From the NCBI GenBank assembly GCA_019096065.1, contig JAGUCH010000002.1:9064501-9128500 (forward strand): a stretch of 64,000 nucleotides of DNA. Reading direction: 5' to 3'. Positions 1-13,315 of this stretch are shown here, one piece after another; within the stretch, counting starts at the first letter, position 1, and each line of letters begins with the position of its first letter. A program made the position numbers and the translations under genes. This DNA is from Paracyclopina nana. Taxonomy: Eukaryota > Arthropoda > Copepoda > Cyclopoida > Cyclopettidae. Below the pieces are notes generated by a model. That model worked only from the letters and a program-made list of their open reading frames with translations. It did not search any database and was not told where the DNA came from.

Positions 1-603
1 AAAAGTGTCAAGGCCACAGTCAGGGCATGCCAGCAGGAAATTTTTCGAGGCTCCTCTACTTGTGGAGAAGGTGCTGATGATAAAAGGGTATGCTGTATGG
101 TCATTATTATCACACAACAACTCTCAATCTTTTTACAAGATGTGAGTAACTTTTTTGGCTAAGCTGAATTGCGTACTGTTATCGCGCTTTCTGTGGGATC
201 GTGGCTTTCTCATGGCCTTTGTTCGGCCTAAAAGTTGGCAAAGATTTTGCTTCAGCCCATCACTAATGTTTTAGGATATTTAAATATCTTTGCCTTTAAA
301 AATTTGCCAGTTTAAAAAAGTTGGCTAAAGATCGCAATTAAAATTGATAAATATTTTTTATTTTCTTGCGTTTAAAGACAATCAATTATATGATATTTTA
401 CATGCAGAATAAGCATAAATTAAGACTAAAAATAAAAAAATTGATTACTATTTATTTGTAAATCAAATCACGAGTAATGAAATTAATGCGAATTCAAGTG
501 CACATCGGAACAAATTTTTTAGGCTCCACGCAACCTCTTGCTTTGGTCGGAATTTTGCTGCGCTCTCAGCTCGTCGCTCACCAACATTCAAGTTAATTCC
601 TGA

Positions 604-813
604 ATGAGAAACTCTACCGTCATCAGTGTTGTGAGTGAAAACGTTTGTGGTTATCTAATCGGAAGTTCTAATTTCATCGAATTTAAGACGAAACATCGCA
701 TTGCTTTTGTGGTAAGTTCTCCGTCAGCTTATTGTCAATGGCTTAATTCATAATTTTTAATACCTAGTTCTACTTGAGGAAGAGTTCTTCGGAATCAAGC
801 TGGAATTTCTCGT
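604..813 (+). other. Possible two-exon start of an unknown gene
   Basis: An ATG at 604 opens a 36-codon frame that stops exactly at a perfect donor (GTAAGT, from 712). The next acceptor (CTAG, about 768) restores frame and reads FYLRKSSSES before a second consensus donor GTGAGT near 814. The splice sites are the only support. I recognise no family, no third exon could be placed, and the start could equally be chance. If real, this is the beginning of a small gene lying upstream of the PDZ-GEF promoter region. Confidence 0.2.
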
Positions 814-1620
814 CAAGTGAGTTGCTAAAGCGTTGCGAGGAACCAATCTAGAGGCCATTGAAAAAATGCGGTCGCATCATGGATCAGATAAGTATTTTTC
901 TTTCATAAGTGCGTGTAATTGCTCTTATTCGTCGCTGTTGAGCTCTGGTAGAACGTCTGGAATGGGGAAAATTGCCTTTCTTTGCCTGAGTTTCTCAAAT
1001 ACTTTCCAATCAACGTTGTCTATTTTATATTTGATACTTGCATGGCTTCCTCTATAACGAAAAAATGAGATTGCCGCTTTCCGGAGAAAATCGTTTATGA
1101 TTAATGAAAGCAAGTTGATCAATCCAAGAAGTTGGCTTTAAAGAGCTGTTGAAATGGTTTTGAATTTTGATTACTTAGTAGTTGTTGTCTCCTGTCTTTC
1201 ATACCCTGAATTTTCTTTTTAATTTTGTTGAGTAATATTCAATTAGCATTATTGAACGTTCTGTTTTTAGTCCTTTCGGAGTTTTAGATGGAATCGGCTT
1301 ACAGCTTTATGCGGATTAAGTGCCTACTTGTAATTTATAACTTTGGTATTATAGTGAAGCGATCTACGCTTAAACTGCACTTGATATCCATGATTAGGAG
1401 TGATATGGTATAAGTCTTTGTGCTCAAAAAGATGTCTTGCTCTTTTTAAGTTACTTGGTAGCAACGTAAAGCACTGTGAGCTTTGTGATAAAGACTTACG
1501 TCTTTTAAAAGAGTCTGACTCGATGCATTACAAAACTCATTTGGTGGATACCTCTTTACTCATCAATATGCTAGACACAGTCGGAAAGCCAACACTTACA
1601 GGCTCTAGATAGTCTATCTT

Positions 1621-1991
1621 AAGGGCAATCCCCAAGTTACCTTGCTAAAACAGCAACCTTACTTGATCAGTTAAGTTCAGCTTGTTCTAGCCATTCGGTT
1701 CGTTTTAACCATGTTCAGTTGACCGCTGAGCTGACACGCCCACGCGTTGTACATAAGAAGCTGATGAGCAAAATTAGCTTTTCTCAATTAAGCAAGCTTC
1801 AGCTACATGCATAAGAGAACACTTTTTGCAGCTAAGTTCAGTTTGGCAACTGAACTAGCAAGCAAGCTAGTGCTACATAAAATTAAGCTAAGTTAAGTTC
1901 TACCTAGATAAATATCTGGGAACGGAACTGAACTAAACTTAACTTTTTACCTAACTTAACTTCACTAACAGGTCAATATGGGAACGCCCTT
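1621..1991. mobile_element. Degenerate MITE-like segment with imperfect inverted ends
   Basis: AAGGGCAATCCCCAAGTTACC (first 20 or so bases) at 1621-1641 faces its imperfect reverse complement at 1971-1991 (GGTCAATATGGGAACGCCCTT). About two thirds of positions match. The interior is made of short AAGTTAAG/CTTAACTT-type repeats in both orientations. There is no coding capacity. The ends are too diverged for a target duplication to be called, so this is a tentative old nonautonomous element. Confidence 0.3.
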
Positions 1992-3689
1992 TAGGCTTGA
2001 GTAGCTGAGGAGATGAAGCTTATAAAGCTATGAGATCTGATTTCTTGATTTTTCAGAAATAGTTTTTTTCCTTGAAATTAAGCTGCATTCAATTCCTCTA
2101 AGTTGCTGAAAATTACTTGTGGAATTCTTCTACCTGAACTGTTCAAAAAGGCTTGCTATGTCTTAATTGATAGAAATTAAAGGAGGACGACAACATTCTC
2201 CAGATTGATCTATTGCCATTTGATGACCTAAAATGATTTTTTAAATTAATCCAATCATAGTTGCACTTCTTCATACTCAAAGTTTCAATTCGTTTTAGTC
2301 GAAAGCGCAAATATCTCATGGCATCACTTGGGTATTGTTTGGCATGGAAAATGGATGATGAGCAAAAAAAGTTATATCGAAATTGGTAATTCCAATGATT
2401 CATGTAGCAGATCACTTAATTACGAAAGTAGCCTCACCTCGTTAGTTTTTGCTGCTAAAATTAGTAGGTCTTGTAATTAGCTGCAACAAACAAAAAATCC
2501 ATATAGTCATGCATCATGCTATATCGTTTAACTCCCGCTTAAAAAGCGCCTGAAACGTGATCTGAAAAAGGCCACAAGTGCCTTAGTAGCTTGTGCAATT
2601 TAGTATCAAGTTTTATTGTGTGCTCCTCCTTTCGGAGCTAGGCACAACATGCCGTAACATTTCTCTGTTACGAGCAGGCACATCCTTATCGCTTTTGGTT
2701 TTATTTGTTTCCGCTCTCTTATTTGATCTGAACGGTATATGGTTGCAATATCGATAGAGCAGCAACTCTTGCTTGCTTGACTAGTTTTTGATGTGCTCTG
2801 TGAAATATGTCGAAAATAGTCTCTACCCACAGCAGCTAGCGCGCATTCAGTTGGTATTTCGACACATGATGCTTCAAGTTCACGTATAGATAAGCGTGAA
2901 AAAGCTTGTCAAGTCTCCAAAATCCATATAGAAAAGTTGACATTTTTCCGCCTCATTGAAATTCATTAGTAGTGCTGAATTTCCCATTCTCCTGCTCTTC
3001 GCTAGATTTCAGATTTTCCCGCAGTTTTATCCCACACTTTAACAATCTCCTTGTGAGGAGATTTTTTTTAAACCGCGAAAATCTTCCTGTTTGTTTTTGC
3101 AATTCACTTTTACTTTGATAATCGGCGAAACAAGTCCTGTTACGACACTCGTTGCATCGATTCGGCTCTCACATGGGAGCTAAAATTTATTGATGATGAA
3201 ATTTAAAATTTCAATTTCCTTCATTGATGCATATGCATTGATGACTGCAGTTTAGAAAATATGCTAAGTTGATTACGCGCGCGTATCTTTCCCACCTTCA
3301 AAGCATGCAAAAGGTTGTCGTTTCAAAACAGCAACGACGTCCAAGAGAGGAGTATTGCACACATTTCATTGAATTGTAATCGGGCGTGAGATTACATTCA
3401 GCGCTAAAGCTCCGGATCACGACAGCGCTGTTAAAACGGGGTTAAACTCCAAGCTGGCATTTATCAACAAGAACTACTCCTCAAGGAGCGCGCGGGTCAG
3501 GGTCAAGATGCAAATTATAAATCAGCCGAAAGTTCGCATTATTTATTCCGAATCCGTCTCAGCAGGGGGGCCAAATTAAAGGACATTCAGAGTTGCAAAC
3601 CTTTTACAATTCCGATTTTCCCCTGGCTGCTCCTCGCTGGCTAAGTACTATATTGTAGTAGTAGTAGTTCCTGGATGCTCAAGCATCGA

Positions 3690-4006
3690 TGCATTTAAAA
3701 GGCGCGTTCGTCGTCGTCGGCGTCATGATCACCACCGTGCGCACGATCGTCGAGTCGGAGAAGTTCTACAGTAGTCGCAGTTCGGACCCTCTCGCGGCCG
3801 GATGATCAAAAATCGTTCAAGTGTGCACTACTACACCTTTGCTACAAGTCATATCATCATTTACTAAAAGTTCATTGGCTCGTGAATCAGTTTTAGCGCA
3901 GAAATAGCACCAAATTGGAAATAGAAAGTGAACATCGAGAAGAAGCCTTTGATGTGTTGCTTGGACCTAAAGGCCGCCTGCACAAGCTCTTCGAAGCATG
4001 TAAAAG
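3690..4006 (+). promoter_or_regulatory. Candidate promoter and first exon of PDZ-GEF
   Basis: A TATA-like TTTAAAA at 3694-3700 lies 60-90 bp upstream of a GC-rich, CG-containing stretch that contrasts with its AT-rich surroundings. A transcribed first exon could end at either of two donors: GTAAAA at 4000 or GTAGGA at 4007. An ATG at 3952 (reading MCCLDLKAAC) reaches the first donor in phase 0, which would join in frame to the exon at 13316. The gene's own ATG at 13346 makes this coding reading optional. It may be only a 5' untranslated exon. No other gene is available in the next 9 kb, so assignment to PDZ-GEF is by position. Confidence 0.35.
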
Positions 4007-7000
4007 GTAGGAAATAATTCGATTACTTATGCATGCATATAAGCTACTGCTGAGCAATTGGCAGTTTAGCTGGGAAGTACAACTCCACAGTCTTGTTATG
4101 ATCGATGGTATTTATTGGCGAAATGGCATTGCAATTTAGTTCTGCTCTACTAAATGGATCGCAGTTCACCTATCGTCTTGATCCACGCACCGACAAATTT
4201 GCAAAGACAGGCGAGGACTTTTTGTGCTCTTGCTGTGCTAATGGCAAAAACAGTTTTCTTCGATTCGTCTTGATGCCTAACTGAGCTCTATTGCAGTCAG
4301 TAGTAAAAAAGACTGACTGCATAATTTCACAGGAGTTGGAGAGGAAGTAGTGCCGCGCATAATACATGCCATTTTGAGAAGGAAAAGTGGATCGCAACCA
4401 TCTTGGCTGTTTTGACAACAAACGTGGAAGGTTAAACGCTCGACGATCTAACACATGACTACGCAGAACGAAAAATGACGTGAATAGTCACTTTGCTACG
4501 TATCATTGAATGCAAAATATGCAACAGGGGCAGTGGAGGAAATGAGTTTTAAAGATAGCTCGGTCAAAGAGCTGGAATTCCTCCGATTTCCCCCACCTCG
4601 AAATAGCATAGGTAGTCCTTGATCTTGGCATTTTTCAACTCCTCCTTGCGGGTATCTTTTCATCATTGATGAGGATGACGCGTTGGTTTCAAAACGCATT
4701 GTTTTGCCGATGGGCAGATCTTCAGTTCAGGAAAAGCAGCTACGAGCATTATTATAGGCATACACTATTTGACAAAACCTTGATCGTGGAAATAAATGCA
4801 AAAAGCCACGAGCGAAGGCAAATGAGCTTTACCATGTGAAAATGTGTCACTCGGAGTCCCACGATAATCATCTAAGGTCAGGAAAGTAGTTTTCCCTAAT
4901 TCAAATGAAGCCAGTATCTGGATGAAGATGTGAGGAGCCCCTGTCTTCAATTCGTGAGAGACTCGACATTAAGTCTTGAGGCACGAAATGGTGTCACAGC
5001 ATCAGCAGCCGTAGAAAAAGTGCAAATATGACGACTATGTTGAAACACATCCCCCTCTCCGAAGAAACGTCGCTCAATCTTTGCACAATTTTCCACAGAC
5101 AGATAGTACAATAGGCATAAGAAATTAGAGGCTGCTTGCTTCTTCAACGATCTGACCTTTTTGCGTTACAATGGGCAATTTGACACGAATTGTCCGTGAG
5201 TGATTTCGGGACCACTTGATTTACCAACCTTCGCGTGTCAAACGATGCTCCTCAGAAATCTGTGCTTCAAGAATATCAGCTCCACTGGGTTTGTGCACTC
5301 AACAATGATTACCATGCGCGCGGCCTTGTTTGACTTCAAATCCTATGCTAAGCTGAACTTCTTCCCTGCACAAAATTTGGCAACACTTTTCAACTTGCCA
5401 TAAGTCTGTCCTTGTAAACTACCCTGTCATTTCTAATGACATTTAACGCCCGTGGCCAAATTGATCATTTTGAGCAGAGAAACGGCCAACGTACCAAGCA
5501 CGATCGAGTTTGACAAATGAACTGGCTTTTCAGCAATTTGGCACCACTTGGCCTCCCATTTTTTATGGCTTAAGCCCCACTTAGTGAATGGCAGTCAACA
5601 CTATTAGGTTACTCAACAGAAACTTTCCTATATAATATGGGAGTCTGCAAAACAATAGGAGCAAATGGGCACGTGCGCTTTTCACTCATTACCTACCAGG
5701 TTTCCTCATAATACGCTGGGAAAGTTTTCGTCTGCAGGACTACCTACTACCTAGATTCAATTTAGGAAATGCAGCAGCAAAAAGATCGAAGCTCGTTAAT
5801 GTGCCGATTTCTTTGTTATTGTTTCCGCTTTCCCTGTTTTTGGCGGAAAATCAAAGCACGCGCCAGTTTCACTGGAAACATGCGTGAAATTGGGATCCAA
5901 TCGCAGAGCCCATAAGATGTTTGCGCCCAGGATAAGGCTTGCTGCAATCATCATCGATAGTTTTGACTTTTGGAGTGGTGTCAGGTCACGATCCTTGCCA
6001 GGTGTTGTTTCCCCGCCGTAGAAGAAGGGAAAGTTTGTCGCCAGTGCACGCCACAGATAAAGCAAAATTGGGCGATTTTAAAAGCCGGCATCAGTGAAAG
6101 TAGATCAATATTATGGTTGCCCGCTAAGATTGATGAACGTCTCAACAAAGCTTTTGATGATGCTCCAGTCCCCAACTTTGTGCGCGCCTCATTTCCGTGG
6201 CAGATTTCACTTTTGCACCAGCATTTTTTCGGAGAAGCAAAGAAATCCACATCCTGTGACTCCCACCAGGGCCCGATTATCATAAAAGTGGCATCTTCAC
6301 CAGGAAAGTTGCCGCGGCCGCTTCCATTTGTAATGGTATTTTGCTACCCAAACCGCACAAACTCCCTAACCCACGTAGCATCAAGGCTCGCGTACGGACT
6401 TCCAAGAAAAACCAATCAAGTGCCCATTTCAAGTCTGAGCTTACACCTGGAATTTAATTTGCCCCAAGTAGCCGCCTTACATCTGATGCAGCCAGATGCT
6501 GTCTTGCTAAAAAAGGAGCTTTAAAATGGAGAAAGTGATCATCACGGTAGCATAACTAAAATATGCTGAATGTTGCCGACTCCGAGCGTCTGCTAATGAT
6601 CTGCGTCGCCTTCGCACAAGGATGAAGTTTTTTAAGAAATTCGGTATAGAGAGTTTCTACGACTCGTTAACACGATCGCAATGAGCAAGTTACGAAAGAA
6701 AATGATGATGATGCCCGAGGCGTAGCAATAATGCACCGCATTTTTACGATTCAATTGAGTTTCGTAAGGAATAGCGGCATGCCACGTGACCCGTCTTATT
6801 TCGTGGAGTAGCACGAAATCTCTCAGGCTTGGACCATGTTGACAAGCATGAAGCTCATTTTCTGCGTCGGCCAGCAAGAGTTTCTCTCGCCAAAATGAAA
6901 ACCTGAATGATCTTGTGGGTGGCCGTTTCTGGCCTACTGCTACAAAGCATTATTATACCTTTTGGAATATGTGGCAAAAACGATTTTCAGAGAAATCCGC

Positions 7001-10000
7001 CGAGCTTCTGGCCAAGGCATTCCATTTCGAGCTAATAGCGCCGGAAATGTGCTAGATGCAATGGCAATGGCGGCCTCAACTAATAGGAGTTGCAATGAAT
7101 TCGAAAGTAGCATGTGTTTGTGGGCACCTACCCAGTCGAATAACTGGGCGGTCACACATTTCTGAAAGGGAGATCATGATGATCAATGGCCCAGATAAGC
7201 CAATGTGGCCTTGATGTGTCGGTCCCCATTTCGAAGCAAATGGTTGTAATTGATCATTAGAAGAAGACCCTCTGCTCATTTGCGAGTAACTGCTATTGAG
7301 CAGGAAGGAGAAGTGATCGGAACCCCGCCCGGGGCCAGCCTTGTGGAAATCTCAATACTACATATACCATCCTTGATTGACTCTGCCGGCGAGGAGGATC
7401 ATGGTAGAGGTTAATTGCAATTTGCATAGATGTCATGTTCGTCTCTCTCGGACTACAAGACACTGTCCACCCGGAAAACAAGCAGCTCGGGCGAAATTGA
7501 ACAGACAGCAGTAGTACATGGTGGAGACATCAAATGCTGCGTTTTGAGCAAAATGTGCCTGTCACTTCCCCTTTTGCGGCCCGAGTCACAGCCATGAAAA
7601 GTCATGGCTTTAAACCATCATCAGAGCAACCGCTTGACTCGGAAATAGCTCCCAACTTCCTCAGCAGGAGAGGATTCCTCTGCTGCTACTTTTGCCAAGT
7701 TAAAAGTCTGATCCCCTAATTACGTGCGCATTGTTCCCAAAAATTCCTGTCAGGGACGTGACTTGGAAAAGAAACTCGGCATCGCTGACGAGGCCAAAAT
7801 TTTATGTGATGATCGACCTTGCCCAAATTATAGAACAGATATTTGCCACTGCTTTCAACGGTTTCACATCCGACTGCTGCACCGTGACGCGCCGCCGCGT
7901 TTACTTAGTGGCATCAAGAGATTTGCGGTTTTGGCTTGCGTGAGAAGAACTTGCTTGCCGTTCCGAGATATTTTACCAGCTATGGAAAGAGCTAGACATT
8001 TCAACGAACTACCAGGAATGGCAAATGTCACAATCGGTAAAGCAGAATCAAGACCGTTTTTCTCATTGTCGTCGACCGCCTCGACATCAATTTATAATGC
8101 GCGGCTCCTAATTGCGAGTTGTACGCAACGTGTCCGACATTTGTTTTGACTTTCAGCCATAAGGAAACAAGTTATGGGAAGTTTGCCCTTAGGGACACCT
8201 GGACAAAGATTTGGCAAATCACGATATAAACTCCAAGAGGAGAAACGCGCATAAATCAAGATAAACTATGGAGCAAGATCAAATCTCCTTTTCATTCTTG
8301 TTGCAGATTTTTCGTGATGGGGGCCATTTTTCGCCATGCAATTTTTAGCAACTGTAATTAGGCTTGTGGCAAAATCCACATATTTTTTGCGGGAAAAAAG
8401 TGGCTGGCTGCAAATTGTAAACATTGGTCAGTCATGATGAGAAACATCACCGACTTTCTCGGCTCGTGATCCACGACTGGTATTAATATTAGCCATTCTA
8501 TGTTTTCCCCGGATAACGCATACATTTTAACAATGGAAGGGATCCGCTGCTGTGCAGATAATTGATCGCCACACTCAAGTATGTAGACATTTCAAAGCTG
8601 CAGAGGTACGGATGATTGAAACGGCGCAGAATATTATAACGACCTTCAGCGTGCAAAACACTCGGCAGGGGGATGAATTATAGCTCTGGATCGGCATCAT
8701 CATCAACTCTTGGATGAGGAGAAAGACTACTTTACCCCCTACAGCTGAATGGGAAATGCCTCTCGTCATTCCCACATTTTCTTGTAGTGTCACTTTTGCG
8801 TCAGGGGAGACGACGACGACGAAGAAGAAGGGGACATAGGGGGTTTATTGCGAGCGTCACCATGAAAAAGCACCCAATTATAAAAGCTAGGTGAGCTAAT
8901 CGTAATTAGCAAAGGAAGTCTGGAGAGATTAGTTTGGAGGGAGTAAGTTGAATTAATAATCCGCCCTAAAGCTATGGTGTGATGAGTGCGCGCGCGTGGG
9001 ACATCATGTTGAATTCCATTAAGAGCAGTTTCACTTTTCCAAAGACAATTTCCTAAGCATCCATTATTTGACGGTTTCAGTCATTTGGCAAATGAACTTT
9101 CAAGCTCACTTGATTAATAGGGGCCTTCATTTGAGTTACCCTCGTTTCCCTCGGAGCAATTAGCTCAAAGTTTTAAGCCTTGAACTTGAGTCTTAATTGC
9201 GCGCTGATAACTGAGAAATTCTTTAACAAAAATTGCGCTCTCTACCGCATTGTCTCCATTTTCCGGAAAAGCATTATTGTTGTTATTATTGTTTCATGCA
9301 GGGTTGCCATTGACCCTTGAAAATATTACATGGCAGCAGCAGGAGCTCACACGCATATAGTCATAAAACCTAATTGCACCTGGCCTCTAATATGACTGTG
9401 CGTATCGACCGGCAAGCATTTTCAATACCTTTTCTGCTTGTATCTAGGGCAGATGCAAAATGTGATGCTTGTGTAAAAGTGTTCAACTATGGCTCGTGAA
9501 ACGCATTGGCAATGAAGCTGGTAACTCAAGGATGCCGCTATAAAGATGTCGTCTTTATTGGTTTCGTCCAAAACCGCTACAATACGAGCGTTTTAATTTA
9601 CGAGAGGACCTCTTTACTTCTGCTTTGAGCACCTTTTCCAAAATATTTCGCTCACACCACTAATATTTCGCATAGCCATATACCACTTGAAGTATCACAG
9701 TCGCCTGAGCACCCATATGGTAGCATCGTTAGGGATTTCCATCTAAGACGAAAAAACGAGGCCACATTGTTAAGGCTTTTGGCAACACATGTCTGGTGTT
9801 GCACATTTGTGCGAGAGCAACCAAATATGCAGATCTCATTGTGTTAATCCGTGGGTTGCACACAAATTGCGGGTGCATTCATTGCTCCCGATCTTAAGGA
9901 TTCCAGGATCATTGGAAAACATCGGAGGAGGAATTTGGCCCATTGCATTTCCGCCGTTGCATGATGGTCTTATTTTTTCCTGGCTTCTTGGGCAGATCTT

Positions 10001-13000
10001 TGCACTCATTGTGAAGAGTCGAGCGTTTGACATTGACATTTTAACATCATGATCATCGCTATTATGATGCCAAAATTTCCTGTGTAGCCCAGGACTAGAT
10101 GAAAATCTGCGCGAGCGTCGCTTTTCAGGCCCCCTTTTAAAATAGTACCATCTCAAAGGGAAAAAATGATCCGTCATGTACGCATTTCCCTTCTTCGTCA
10201 TCATCATCTTCCATTGTTTCAATTTGCTAGTGTTGGGTACGAAGGCCATGTGTCGCTCGCTAGAGAACGCACGGCAATTTAAAGAAATATATCAGAATGC
10301 CTGAATGGTCCCTAATTCTTTTAACAAAAAGATTCTCGTGTTGAAGCGAAAATATGTCAGAGGTTATAAAAAGAAGCATATTTCAAGTTCATTGTCAAAA
10401 TCTTTTGGGCTACTCAAGTTTATATGGTGAGCCAAGCTATTATGTCAGTCGCACAGAAAACAATAGCACCTCCACCTATATGCAACTCCACATGGAGCAT
10501 AGCTACAAGGTATTCATCAATGACGCGCGTTGTTGCAAATAGCTCAGCTCAGCTGCTACCCTTTGAGGATAATAACTCATAGAAAACTATTTTTCAACTA
10601 CTTTTTGAAACATGTGTTGCGAGCTAGCTAAAAAAGATGACTATGTTGGGCTGTAAGCCTAAAAATCTCATTACAAGCGCAAAGATTAATTGGCTTATTT
10701 CATTTTGAATCCTTGAATCGGCATCGCATTTTTCAATTATTCCATGGAAGATGAACTCACAGGAATTGAACGTTTATGCTATAACGCAAAAATTATGCAA
10801 ATTGGTGGGGTTATTTTTTTTGTGTGTATGCAAACCTCCCGATATCGTGTGTGCCAAGACGCCGCGTGGCTTTAGGAGTTTTCACGGCCATCATGGCAAT
10901 GTAGCAACTATGCTGATTTCAGTGTTATTGTTGATTTCAATGACACTCTGAAAAATTCACATTATGCTCAAATGCATATGATAATTGGATATGCGGGCAA
11001 AGAACAAAGGCCTTCATTTGTTGACCCGTATTGTGCCAAAATGTCAGCAGATCCATTGAGTAGTGGCATTTTGCCATATTTATTACGATACGCAACAAAG
11101 GAGAAAAAATATTTTTCTTTGAGATTGATTTTTGTTTTTAAATTGGGAAACCGTACTTTGATCTACGTTTTAAGGACTACATGTTGTTTACGTTTTACGA
11201 TCTACGGCGTCATTTTTAAGATCTAGCGCGGAGTGGCTGGAGACCTTTTTATACCTGAGTTTTAATATCTATTGGCGTCTGTTTTAAGGTCTAAATGACT
11301 TTTAGAGCAAAATGTTAGTTTAAGGATTCGTTTCGTTTCAGCATCTACAGCTCGGAAATAATTGGTTTTAGTCTTTGCAACCTTAATATTTGCAGACTCA
11401 GCGCAAAAGCTCATTCTGAATCGGATACTTGTCTCACTTTTTGTTCACCTGTTGAATAGGTAAGACATTCACAAAAGTTTGGAAAAATTGAAAAAATCAT
11501 AAATTCACTTTTTGTAGCATTATGGGAGACTTTGCTAAGAGGCCTGGCCTCTCAATTGAGGCCCCTCTCGAGGATTTTTGTGTATAGGTACCCATTTGAT
11601 TGAGAAATGAAAGAATTGGCAGATGTTAAATGAGCATCTGACTCAGAAACTCTTTATTCATTTACTGAGTTCAGTTCTCAGATAATAAATTCCATAGATC
11701 GTAACACACAGGTATGTAGATCAAAGTACTCAGGTAAAAATGTTACCAAAAAAAACAACATAGACCTTAAAACGACGTCAGTAGATCATAAAACAGACGC
11801 CAGTAGACATTAACATGTAGATTTTAAAACGGACCCCTTTTTAGATCAAAGTACTGGTACCCTTTAAATTGCTCATTTTTCGAGGCGTGGCGTTGGTTAG
11901 TGCATGTTCATCGAATGAATACAGAAGACCCAATCGCCTCCTACTTAAAAACTGCCGTAGAATATTTTGATGATGTTGATGGTTTGACCAAAAAATGCCT
12001 TATTTTGTGCACTGTTTTATCAGATTTGGCTCAATCGTGTATTACGATGCACTTCGTTGTGGTAGAAAAAATGACTACAATTCAAGGGCGGGGCATAGGC
12101 TGTAATCATTTTTTGGGAGGCGATAAAAAGCCCACAGAGCGAGGCCCAAAAAGGCATCTGTTGAACTTCCAGCCTACTTGTGTATTTTCCCTTGAATGCT
12201 CGCATCGTCCTTTCTGAACTCCTTCCTTTGTTTGCCATAATGGCAAAGTAGCCCCATTTGTCTTGCTGATGATTTCTTTGATTCTGCCCACGTGCAACAG
12301 CGAACATCCGGAACTTTGCAAGTATAGCTTTTAAGCTGCCCAATATGATGATGATGATCTCATATGATCCGATTCAAATTGCAACGGGAATTCTTATGTT
12401 TGACGCAAACCAGAAGCTCACAAATCTGTCAAAGTTCACGCTTGGTTTTTGATGTATGAGTCGTACGTGCCACCATGCGAAGGGGTCCCGCCCTCCAATC
12501 GTCGATGAATTTTCAAGATCATGGCTGATATTGTATAATCTTCACTTTTTTTGGTATTGGGCATCCAAGCCTCCCAGCACTGCCAACCATTCATAACACG
12601 TATGTGTACCAAGTTTTGTGCGTGAAATGGAATTAACTGTAGCAGTCGTTGCAAGATTTTGTATGGCTCAAGAATAATAATGTGTGTGACTAATGCGAGT
12701 CTCGGTAATTAAGAATTTCCCCTGCATTTCTTGACACAGTCGATCATCACGGACAGACTTGACCTGCAAGCACCTTTCAAATCCGGCTCGAAGGTCAAAA
12801 GATATTGTTATTAATCGATGCGAATGTCAAAATCAGTTCAAAATCGTTGTCTTCCTCCTGACCGGACTAGAATGGATTTAATTATCAACCACAATTAAAG
12901 GAATGATGGCCGGATTAAACAACAATGCACATGGGAGAATGTCAAGAATGGTATTTGAAATACCGGAGGAAATGGAATCCTAGTGCACAATCATGATACA

Positions 13001-13315
13001 TTGCAGCAGTCGTTTTAAATTGGTCCACATAAAACAACTGCAAAAAGATTATTACGCCTAATACCCGGAATTCGATATTCTGGCCAAGAACTTTGCCTTT
13101 TTATTTCGTTCTGAGTTAGCAGTTGGCAGTAATTGCTTGTTGGTAGCTCTTAACGATTGACTTGTTTAATGGTTTGCGATCTCGAAAGGTCATGGCACAG
13201 CGTTTGTCTTCTACAAGCATAACCTGATAAAGCTTCTCAAAGGTTCACCGGAAAATTAATTGACCCGAAATTCTTGAAGAAGATACCATGGTGAATATTT
13301 TTTGTATTGTTTCAG
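4007..13315. other. Long noncoding stretch, probable first intron of PDZ-GEF
   Basis: Open frames here (the longest 184 codons, plus strand, from 5970) lack any recognisable domain, overlap open frames on the other strand and show no splice logic, so none is called. The region contains a repeat structure at 11153-11856 (listed separately) and a concentration of homeodomain-type TAATTA/TAATC words around 8870-9200. It is best read as intronic and regulatory DNA if the promoter near 3.7 kb belongs to PDZ-GEF. Confidence 0.45.
11153..11856. repeat. Inverted clusters of a TTTTAAGATCTA-like motif
   Basis: GTACTTTGATCTACG begins the left cluster near 11154. Its reverse complement, TAGATCAAAGTAC, ends the right clusters near 11730 and again near 11856. 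Between them the left side repeats words such as TTTTAAGGTCTA, TTTTACGATCTA and TTTTAAGATCTA, and the right side (11700-11840) repeats their complements (TAGACCTTAAAA, TAGATCATAAAA, TAGATTTTAAAA). The shared words GGCGTC and ACATGTT also appear in both orientations. There is no coding capacity. The structure resembles a nonautonomous DNA transposon with subterminal repeats. Confidence 0.5.

Larger units (their letters stand above)
1..3640. other. Intergenic or intronic stretch, no supported gene
   Basis: No recognisable protein family was seen on either strand. A possible pair of short exons (604-813) and a degenerate MITE-like segment (1621-1991) are listed separately. The segment 1660-1980 is unusually rich in repeats of AAGTTAAGTT/AACTTAACTT type, in both orientations. 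A minus-strand open frame at 925-1122 has protein-like composition but no family I know. The rest is AT-rich unique-looking DNA. Confidence 0.5.

Noticed and set aside
5970..6524. 184-codon open frame, plus strand
   Set aside because: No domain, low-complexity features or splice sites. Open frames overlap it on both strands, and composition is that of the surrounding noncoding DNA.
9836..10249. 137-codon open frame, minus strand
   Set aside because: No family resemblance, and it is overlapped by an opposite-strand frame of similar quality. Treated as chance.
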